In this document: positions 1-6,151 of the stretch, in pieces
Layout: each line of letters starts with the position of its first letter
Numbering within the stretch: the stretch's first letter is position 1
Assembly (NCBI GenBank): GCA_022425585.1
Contig: JAKMFF010000321.1
Span: forward strand, 1 to 6,151
DNA length: 6,151 nt
Direction: 5' to 3'
Origin: Candidatus Poseidoniaceae archaeon
GTDB taxonomy: Archaea; Thermoplasmatota; Poseidoniia; Poseidoniales; Poseidoniaceae
Notes under the pieces: model-generated
Databases searched by the model: none
Told to the model about the DNA's origin: nothing
What the model saw: the letters and a program-made list of their open reading frames with translations, nothing else
Translations under genes and position numbers: made by a program

Positions 1-2541
1 GATTAAATCTGCGATGTGTTTTCTAGTATGAACCAATATAGTTACGTCACTTGGTTCAACTAAATCTGTCGGCTTTTCCAAAATCGTGTATTCACGTTTA
101 GCCGGATTCCACAACTTACATGCCTTACCTTGGATTAGGTTTTGCAGGCGCAATGCAATCATTTCATGTTCTAAATGGATGGTTTTGGGGTTAGGGTCGG
201 AAAACAATTTATTGCCCGGCTGAGATGATGAATTAGCTAATTTCATCGGCATAAGCCATTCTAATTTGCCGTTTGGTGTGTCTTTTTTGTTAGCGATGAG
301 GCTTTGCGCTTCGGCATGCCAATCTCCAGGTAAACTTTGGTGGCGTTGGTCAAAAACATCAATGAACATTTGATTCAGTGTGCGTAATAAGTCGTGAGCT
401 GTTCGATGATTTGATGTTAAATCGATATGCCCTAAGCGGCGGCTCTCTTTCCTTTCTTCAGAAACAAATTGACCGTTATCATCAGCATAGATTTCAACAT
501 GGCGCCACTTTCTTGACCCCTTTGGTAAATCATTCAAACCTGGCCCTGACTTAAACGAGTCTTGGCCCAAAATTGGCCTCGGGTCGCGAGCCTTACTAGT
601 ATCACGGAATTCAAATTCAGTGTTAGCAAATTCAATTGCATTCATCTGCTTGATGTATTCAACCGTTCTACGCATAACTGTAACTTCGGCTTGTCTAAAT
701 CGGTAAATGCTCTGTTTCATATCCCCGACAACACAAACAGTCGGGTCCCAAGGACCGTGGTAGTCCGAGGTTTTGTCAAAATCTCTAGAGCCCCATAATC
801 TAGCTAATAGTCTGAAATGTGCCGGGTTGGTATCTTGATATTCATCAATAATGAAAGCCAAATATTGTTGTCTAATCGTTTGTAAAATAGTCACTCTGCG
901 TTCAAAATCTTCAGCCCAATTTGGATACTTTGGCAGTATTGCACGTACTCTTGCAATATGGCCGTCTTTCCAAGGTTCATCACCAAGGTCGTCGAGTAAT
1001 TCAACCATTTCTGTTGGATATTCATATCGAATTATGTCGGGGCACCGGGCTAAGAGTAAATCAGCAGCAAGCCGCTGAATATCATCAAAATCATGAACGC
1101 CTTCTTGCATTTTTCTAAGGGTGAGAATCTCTTGGCAACCTCGGTGGACTTTGAGTAGGTCTTTGAGCACCTGTAATTGTAAATCTTTGGATATTCTCAA
1201 GCGACCAGGCGGTGGAGATGGCGATAATTCGGCCCCCAAATCAAGATAGTTTAGCGTACTGTCATTTGGTAAATACGCCAGATCTATTCTAGGGTCGAAT
1301 GTGTAAGAGCTGCGACCAAGTATTTTTGCTAATCTTCCATAATTACTGTTGAGCAGTTCTTTGATTTGATTTGCTAATATGGTTGATTGGGTAGTTACCG
1401 CATTTTTTTGTTGTGCGGACGGGCCAACAACATTCCCTTTGTTGGTATGAATCCCGGGGTGCCAATTATCTGCATTGGGTAATTTTCCACGCGGGAGATG
1501 AGATGGTTTGTCACTGTCTGTACAACAAACTACCACTAGCCAGCACCATTGTAGTTTGCCAATATTATCTTCTGGCATAGTATTTCTTACTAATTCTACC
1601 AATTGGTTAAATCTAGTTTTATCAGTGCCAATTTCAGCCTCACAATCTTGGACGTAACTACTGTAATATTCCATATACAAGTCGATGTATTGGTTCAGTA
1701 GTTCCCTAACTTGTTTGTTGAAAGGTTCGATAAATTCTGCTGCTGGCTCTCCAATCATATCAAGAATTATGTCCGGCTCCAATAATTTCGAATCATCCCA
1801 TGAAATGCCTTTTGATTTAGATTTCTCACGAAGCGAGCGCTTGGATTCTTCGACAAATAGTGAAGTGTTTAGTAATCCGGAAAGAACTGTTTCTGCATTA
1901 CTCTGGCCGCCTAGCAATATTGCTAAATTATTCCTTGATTCAACAAAGCCGTAAGGATCACCTCTAACTCCCGCTTCTTCTGCATCAATATTTGTTCTGA
2001 TACGCCAAGCAGAGTTGATGGTTTCCGAAATTAGCATTGGAGAGCGTACTTCTGAGATTTGCTGACCGGCTGGCTGAGCCGACAAAATATCGAGATAGGG
2101 CGTGACTAGTTTAGCAAGAAAAGCATCAATAGTCGATATTGGCGCATCCTCAAGACTGGTAAGTAGCATCTCAACGTCGCCGTGGGAAATTGAGTGTAGA
2201 TTGGTATCGGTCTTACTTAGCGTACTGCGAATTCGACTGCGTAATTCGGCAGCGGCTTTTCGAGTAAAGGTAATCGCTACAACTTCACTGGGCAAGAGCC
2301 CTTTCCACTCTACAAGGTCGGTTCGTTCCCGTGCTGGAGCCCTTAGCGAACCGTGACCTTGCAAAGGCACTCTTGGGCCGTTTGGCAGCAATTCTTTCGC
2401 CCTTTGATACTTCGCCAGTAAATGTTGAACATAGCGTTCAGCCATCACGGTAGTTTTTCCAGTCCCTGCTCCAGCATCAATTGCAATATGTTTGTCTAAA
2501 TCTAAGCCCATCAACTGACTTTCATTTAATTCGAAATTCAT
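1..2541 (-). CDS. addA: AddA-like UvrD/RecB-family superfamily 1 DNA helicase subunit (3' end cut off by window)
   Basis: Seen: 847 codons run without a stop from the ATG at 2541 to the left edge. Motifs in order: Q motif (LNESQ, 5-9); Walker A AGAGTGKT (23-30, K29); motif Ia TFTRKAAAEL (91-100); motif Ib ISTIDAF (135-141); DFDD (484-487), as in the 'DFSDL' segment of AddA/RecB; motif II IIDEYQDTN (564-572, catalytic D566-E567); motif III VGDMKQSIYRFRQAE (605-619); motif IV LTSNHRT (708-714). DVTILVHTR (832-840) matches the 'DIAILVRTR' strand that follows motif IV. Motifs V and VI and any C-terminal nuclease lie outside. Known: this family provides the ATP-driven 3'-5' motor of AddAB/RecBCD, unwinding DNA from double-strand ends in the cytoplasm. 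All visible catalytic residues are intact, so it should be an active ATPase. The start is fixed by GGAGG 7 bases upstream and by the ATGA overlap with the AddB-like gene, its likely partner. Unusual: about 420 residues separate motifs Ib and II, and there are extra stretches before motif Ia and between motifs III and IV. Helicase assignment is very sure; AddA rather than another RecB-like subunit rests mainly on the partner. Confidence 0.9.
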   Translation of the reverse strand, partial: MNFELNESQLMGLDLDKHIAIDAGAGTGKTTVMAERYVQHLLAKYQRAKELLPNGPRVPLQGHGSLRAPARERTDLVEWKGLLPSEVVAITFTRKAAAELRSRIRSTLSKTDTNLHSISHGDVEMLLTSLEDAPISTIDAFLAKLVTPYLDILSAQPAGQQISEVRSPMLISETINSAWRIRTNIDAEEAGVRGDPYGFVESRNNLAILLGGQSNAETVLSGLLNTSLFVEESKRSLREKSKSKGISWDDSKLLEPDIILDMIGEPAAEFIEPFNKQVRELLNQYIDLYMEYYSSYVQDCEAEIGTDKTRFNQLVELVRNTMPEDNIGKLQWCWLVVVCCTDSDKPSHLPRGKLPNADNWHPGIHTNKGNVVGPSAQQKNAVTTQSTILANQIKELLNSNYGRLAKILGRSSYTFDPRIDLAYLPNDSTLNYLDLGAELSPSPPPGRLRISKDLQLQVLKDLLKVHRGCQEILTLRKMQEGVHDFDDIQRLAADLLLARCPDIIRYEYPTEMVELLDDLGDEPWKDGHIARVRAILPKYPNWAEDFERRVTILQTIRQQYLAFIIDEYQDTNPAHFRLLARLWGSRDFDKTSDYHGPWDPTVCVVGDMKQSIYRFRQAEVTVMRRTVEYIKQMNAIEFANTEFEFRDTSKARDPRPILGQDSFKSGPGLNDLPKGSRKWRHVEIYADDNGQFVSEERKESRRLGHIDLTSNHRTAHDLLRTLNQMFIDVFDQRHQSLPGDWHAEAQSLIANKKDTPNGKLEWLMPMKLANSSSQPGNKLFSDPNPKTIHLEHEMIALRLQNLIQGKACKLWNPAKREYTILEKPTDLVEPSDVTILVHTRKHIADLI
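2538..2541 (-). other. ATGA stop/start overlap joining the two genes
   Basis: The minus strand reads ATGA here: the ATG (2541-2539) opens the helicase gene and TGA (2540-2538) closes the nuclease gene. This four-base overlap is typical of translational coupling between subunits of one complex. It implies a single transcript with no promoter or terminator between the genes. Confidence 0.92.
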
Positions 2542-5500
2542 GACTCAGCCTCCAAAGAGGAAGTTGGGCACATTCTGCGAACTTTACAATAATTGCAATT
2601 GTTACTAACCGTTGGGTTCGCCGTGCCTGAGTTGGCACTATTTATTACTCGAATTGCGGTGGTTAATCTCTCATCTAACCATGCCCTAAAGCCATTACTT
2701 TGATTAGGTGATTGTTCCTGTTTGTCCCGATAAGTATTGCTGGTATAAGTTGTGATATTACCAATGCTTTGTTCATCGACTAAACCGATAAATTCTGTAT
2801 CTAATTCAACGTAATACTGCGTATCCTCGCCAACCTCGGTAATGCCCACGCCAACGACTCGATCTTTTGGATAGGCAGCCTCCCAAGCCTTTGCGTACAG
2901 TGCCAGTTGTAATTCATCAAAAATTGCTCGCCTATGCCTATGACCGCGGTCTTTGAATTTTGGACCATTGATTGTTTTCATATCTCTAATTATGATTAAT
3001 CGTCCTTCGCTTACTCTACCTGGCAGGTATAATTCATCAACTCTATCTATTCTACCAGATAAGATAAAACTTTGATTTTGGCCAGAATCCGTTTGCCCTT
3101 CAATGGCTAATTGGTGACCTTTATCATTCCCTATTCGCCATTCACATACCAGTGCAGAGGATTGTTTTAATGCTAAACTGGCTTGAAGATAATTGCGAAC
3201 TTTCCCCCCAGGCTCAAGTTCGATTTCCCCCGCAATACATTGCTGGAGTTGTTCTGGCTCTACTCCAATTAATTCCCTACATCGGTGTACTGAAACTGCA
3301 TTTTTTCTATTAAGCCAGGGGCTTTCTGTCTTGATATAATCAAGCGCCGCATTCCAAAGAGATTCTTCATCGCCTAATTTTGACATGTATAATGGCTCAG
3401 AAGATTCCGATGGTTGTTCAAGAACCGGGGTGCCAATTTTCGATAAAATCTCTGCTTCGATGTCGTGCATCAACAACCCGCGTGTTCTGTTGTCAATGTC
3501 CTCATCCTGAACTTCGGCTGTTGACACTTTCAAGATATCGGCTAGCCAAGCTTGTCTTGGGCACTTCAGCCAAGATTGTAATCTATATGCCGACCAGCGC
3601 TTAGGAGCTATTACCTCGCCAGTATTCCCCATCACCGATTGTATAGTTGGAGTCAAATCATGTTGCATTGGCAGGGGGCGGGGGTCAATGCTTGGACTAG
3701 TGATATTACCATTGACTCGTACTCCTAGATTTGGCCATGTAGCAAATTCTCTAGTATCAGATTCAGCAGATTTACGTCCCGGTTGAAGGTTTAACTTGCT
3801 GTAAGAAATCATTCCATCTCTCGAGTCCCAAGGCAGCGCTTCGCCTTGCTCAACGCTTTTTATTGTTGGTTGATTGTTATGTCTTTCAGTATTAATTGGC
3901 AATTCCATGGACATAGCCAAAGAGTTTTTGCTATTGGGTAATTTTTCAGGGGTTATTCCTGCTCTAATCGATAAACCAGAGCGTTGTCTTATGTCCCTGC
4001 CCCGGGTACCAGATTTTGTCCCGTATTGAACTCCTTCCAATGTTTCAGTGGAAAATAAGCGCAATTTTAATGACTTCTTGCCTTTGGTTTCAATCAAATC
4101 CCATGACCGCTGGTTATTGTCTCGAGAATATGATAATTGTTCAACAAATTTGGGGGGCTCGGTAAATATTTTGACATCTAATGAAACGTCTTCTAACCAT
4201 TCAGCAAGCGGCGGGCTTGGTGTTGCGGCTTCATCTAAAGAAGTATCAATAATAATCATACTATCACAGGAATTGAGTAAATGGCGCAATTGATGCCGTG
4301 CCTGTCGTATTTTGATATCTGAATTACTAAGACCAAGTTTGACCTTTGTCAATGAATCTAGCCAGGGCACGTTATCTGGTTTCATTGACCATGACTCTGA
4401 GTCTAAGCCTGCTAATATCATGATGTCAGCAGTTTGTCCAAACGCTTCACTAGGAGTCAATATCTTAACATTATCACATTCAATTCTTAGTTTTGAGTTC
4501 TGTTCTTTGGTGACAATCATATTGATTATATCGATAAATTTTAGCTTTACCTTGTGGTCATTACTGGTTAGGCTTTGCAGTTCAAAACATGTTCCTGTCA
4601 AGGTATTTACTGCATTTATACATCGATTAAATTGTTTATCATCTGCCATGAGATATTCCCAATTAATACATTTGATTAGTGATTCTAGCATCGCAAACCC
4701 TGTTTCGGGTTTAGCTATCAACGGCAAATTTTGTCCTGAGTGGCAGCCAGTCAAATTTTCAGTCGATATCTCTTGGTCAATTAATGGATTGCATAGTCTA
4801 ATTACGTTGGCTAACCACCATTGAGTCTCTTCTTGTTTTACCGCGGCTTGGTCATCAAAATCTCCTAATTGCTGCATTTTATTCGCTAGTGTTTGTAACC
4901 ATCTTTCTCCAGCACCAGGCCCTCCAAGAACATGAAAACTACGTGAGATTTTCTCCAGAATGTCAATGTGTGGTCGGGGTTTGATTAGTGGATTTTCTGG
5001 GTGGGTAATTTCATCATCAAATTGAATCGTTAAATTTGCACTATTGGCCAAGCGACGAATCCGCTCAAATGACCATGCTTCTAAGCCACTACATAGAGAC
5101 AAATGATAGACTAATTCTTGGATTATTGGCACCTCTCCAATCACGGATTCTACTGGATTGGCAAGTATCCCTCTAGCTCTAAGTCGTTCTTCCCAATTAT
5201 TTCGTCTGCTATCTATTGCTGCATCAACAATTATTACTTTTTGATCTTGAATTAACTCAATGTCGTCTAGCAGGTTAAACGTGGCATCGATAATATGTTC
5301 TGCCCGCTCCACCATTACTTGGTAGTAATTAGATTGTCTAGATTTGCCCGCTGCTGAGAGCCAAGGGGCATCATAGGTCTCTTCTGATAACGCATGTGGC
5401 GGAATCCATGTAGGTATTTCTGATTGCTTACACCATGCAATGTCTTTGAGATATGCCCCTCCATAACCTAATCTAAAGCGACCGGGATTGGATAATTGGT

Positions 5501-6151
5501 GAACGGGTATTAGTTCTGCTAAGCAATTGAAAATTTCACGCTCGATTGGGGTAAACTCTGGTGGTTGATTCAATAATAAAATCCCGTCCACCCCGTTGAA
5601 GGTAAATGGTAACGAGTCACCTTCTTGGTTGATCAATAGTTGATGTAGCCTGATGTTCATCAAATCTGGATGTATGCCTGCGGACTTGTCCTCAATTTTT
5701 TGTAGGGCTTTGCGAAATTCTTCAACCCCTGGGTCTGTTTCCCAAATAGGAAGTTTCGGTAAACAAGTAAGTTCTTTGTGCAACTTCTGTAACCTTTGGG
5801 TTTTTGTCAAACTCCACTGATTATCTTGTCTATGGATGAATGGAAACCTACCTTTATTGGCTCGAATAGTGCATTCGTGATGTACCAGACCTAGCAGTAT
5901 ACTATCATCATCCAAAACCTTTGGTTGGCGGTAATCGGTAAGTAGGGCTCTAACAAGCCGCTTGATGGTTAGGTGCTTAGAGGAATCTAGTGAGGGCTTC
6001 TTTAATGATATTTGTGAGAGGTAGGCTTGTCGGGCTGATTCACTTGGATAGATGATTACGATATTATTGGCTTTGTCGTCGATTATTGCCTTGTCTAGCC
6101 AATCGGGTATTAATTTACCACTAGGAGTGGATTCAATAGTGACCCCTTTAG
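2538..6151 (-). CDS. addB: AddB-like subunit: inactive helicase fold plus RecB-family PD-(D/E)XK nuclease with 4Fe-4S cysteines (5' end cut off by window)
   Basis: Seen: the frame is open from the right edge to TGA at 2538-2540, giving 1203 residues (numbered from the first full codon, 6147-6149). No ATG occurs in the first 79 codons. A TTG at 5913-5915 could be called as a start, but the frame continues upstream with family-like sequence (IVIIYPSESARQAYL at 30-44, HLTIKRLVRALL at 59-70), so the true start is off the window, probably by few codons. Residues 6-13 (ESTPSGKL) look like a decayed P-loop. DIMILAGLDSESW (575-587) and RQARHQLRHLL (615-625) match the AddB/RecC core segment. The nuclease follows: CP at 863-864, RG..H with H895, GRIDRVD with D1035 and D1038, RDMKT with D1056 and K1058, and QLALYA (1081-1086). 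Cysteines C863, C1185, C1188 and C1194 form the AddB iron-sulfur pattern. Known: AddB cuts one strand behind the AddA motor and helps recognise Chi; its helicase fold does not hydrolyse ATP. Inferred: it forms a heterodimer with the helicase encoded next, to which it is translationally coupled. A remote RecB-like nuclease of another complex is less likely. Confidence 0.87.
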   Translation of the reverse strand, partial: KGVTIESTPSGKLIPDWLDKAIIDDKANNIVIIYPSESARQAYLSQISLKKPSLDSSKHLTIKRLVRALLTDYRQPKVLDDDSILLGLVHHECTIRANKGRFPFIHRQDNQWSLTKTQRLQKLHKELTCLPKLPIWETDPGVEEFRKALQKIEDKSAGIHPDLMNIRLHQLLINQEGDSLPFTFNGVDGILLLNQPPEFTPIEREIFNCLAELIPVHQLSNPGRFRLGYGGAYLKDIAWCKQSEIPTWIPPHALSEETYDAPWLSAAGKSRQSNYYQVMVERAEHIIDATFNLLDDIELIQDQKVIIVDAAIDSRRNNWEERLRARGILANPVESVIGEVPIIQELVYHLSLCSGLEAWSFERIRRLANSANLTIQFDDEITHPENPLIKPRPHIDILEKISRSFHVLGGPGAGERWLQTLANKMQQLGDFDDQAAVKQEETQWWLANVIRLCNPLIDQEISTENLTGCHSGQNLPLIAKPETGFAMLESLIKCINWEYLMADDKQFNRCINAVNTLTGTCFELQSLTSNDHKVKLKFIDIINMIVTKEQNSKLRIECDNVKILTPSEAFGQTADIMILAGLDSESWSMKPDNVPWLDSLTKVKLGLSNSDIKIRQARHQLRHLLNSCDSMIIIDTSLDEAATPSPPLAEWLEDVSLDVKIFTEPPKFVEQLSYSRDNNQRSWDLIETKGKKSLKLRLFSTETLEGVQYGTKSGTRGRDIRQRSGLSIRAGITPEKLPNSKNSLAMSMELPINTERHNNQPTIKSVEQGEALPWDSRDGMISYSKLNLQPGRKSAESDTREFATWPNLGVRVNGNITSPSIDPRPLPMQHDLTPTIQSVMGNTGEVIAPKRWSAYRLQSWLKCPRQAWLADILKVSTAEVQDEDIDNRTRGLLMHDIEAEILSKIGTPVLEQPSESSEPLYMSKLGDEESLWNAALDYIKTESPWLNRKNAVSVHRCRELIGVEPEQLQQCIAGEIELEPGGKVRNYLQASLALKQSSALVCEWRIGNDKGHQLAIEGQTDSGQNQSFILSGRIDRVDELYLPGRVSEGRLIIIRDMKTINGPKFKDRGHRHRRAIFDELQLALYAKAWEAAYPKDRVVGVGITEVGEDTQYYVELDTEFIGLVDEQSIGNITTYTSNTYRDKQEQSPNQSNGFRAWLDERLTTAIRVINSANSGTANPTVSNNCNYCKVRRMCPTSSLEAES
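2549..2553 (-). promoter_or_regulatory. Shine-Dalgarno site GGAGG for the addA-like gene
   Basis: On the minus strand GGAGG lies 7 bases before the ATG at 2541, inside the last codons of the addB-like gene. The strong match and ideal spacing fix the helicase start. The site is also the 3' arm of a small potential hairpin, CCTC-TTTG-GAGG (2549-2560), with four base pairs. It could weakly mask the site until a ribosome finishing the upstream gene opens it; that role is inferred. Confidence 0.8.

Noticed and set aside
1252..2226. The nine-base word TAGCGTACT occurs twice (1252-1260 and 2218-2226).
   Set aside because: Both copies encode Ser-Thr-Leu in the same frame and the flanks differ; this is coincidence rather than a repeat.
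562..2356. Several short plus-strand open frames (562-798, 851-1078, 921-1118, 1685-1954, 2102-2356).
   Set aside because: All are antisense to the helicase gene, overlap segments that encode conserved motifs, and have no recognisable products.
3671..3684. G-rich run on the plus strand, considered as a slippery or quadruplex site.
   Set aside because: The coding frame passes through intact and the runs are too few for a convincing four-stranded structure.
3380..4293. Two further short plus-strand open frames (3380-3604 and 4048-4293).
   Set aside because: Both are antisense shadows of the AddB-like gene, with unremarkable translations.
4312..4824. A 170-codon open frame on the plus strand.
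   Set aside because: It lies wholly antisense to the AddB-like gene, whose frame carries recognisable motifs here (DIMILAGLDSESW). Its own translation shows no domain and no ribosome site was evident.
4902..4925. A second P-loop-like stretch, GGPGAGER (residues 409-416), in the middle of the AddB-like protein.
   Set aside because: The essential Lys is Glu and the final Thr/Ser is Arg, and it is not preceded by an obvious hydrophobic Walker strand at the expected place. Probably a glycine-rich loop.

Overview
The window holds two long genes on the minus strand and nothing else. Transcription runs from the right edge to the left edge. The first is a nuclease/inactive-helicase subunit resembling AddB; its start lies off the right edge. 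The second is a UvrD/RecB-type superfamily 1 helicase resembling AddA; its end lies off the left edge. They overlap by 4 bases (ATGA, 2538-2541), with a good GGAGG ribosome binding site for the second gene inside the end of the first. Together they look like an addBA-type operon for an AddAB/RecBCD-class helicase-nuclease, which resects double-strand DNA ends for recombination and degrades unprotected linear DNA.

Right part (2538-6151): 1203 codons of the AddB-like subunit are visible. It has a degenerate P-loop at its visible N-terminus, AddB/RecC-like helicase-fold remnants, a polar linker, and then a complete RecB-family PD-(D/E)XK nuclease. Four cysteines in the AddB 4Fe-4S 'iron staple' pattern bracket the nuclease. 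Left part (1-2541): 847 codons of the helicase are visible, with Q motif, Walker A, motifs Ia, Ib, II, III and IV. The window ends before motifs V and VI, so any C-terminal nuclease of this subunit cannot be seen.

The organism is a prokaryote: overlapping genes, a Shine-Dalgarno site, no introns, and roughly 40% GC by eye. Bacterium or archaeon cannot be decided from these two genes. The wording of the helicase motifs is compatible with an uncultured environmental, perhaps marine, lineage, but that is an impression and not evidence. There is no intergenic DNA, RNA gene, mobile element, repeat array or promoter in the window. The other open frames are antisense or out-of-frame shadows of these two genes. 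I see a divergent member of a known machine and not a clearly new system; the unusual parts are insertions and degenerate motifs, listed as findings.
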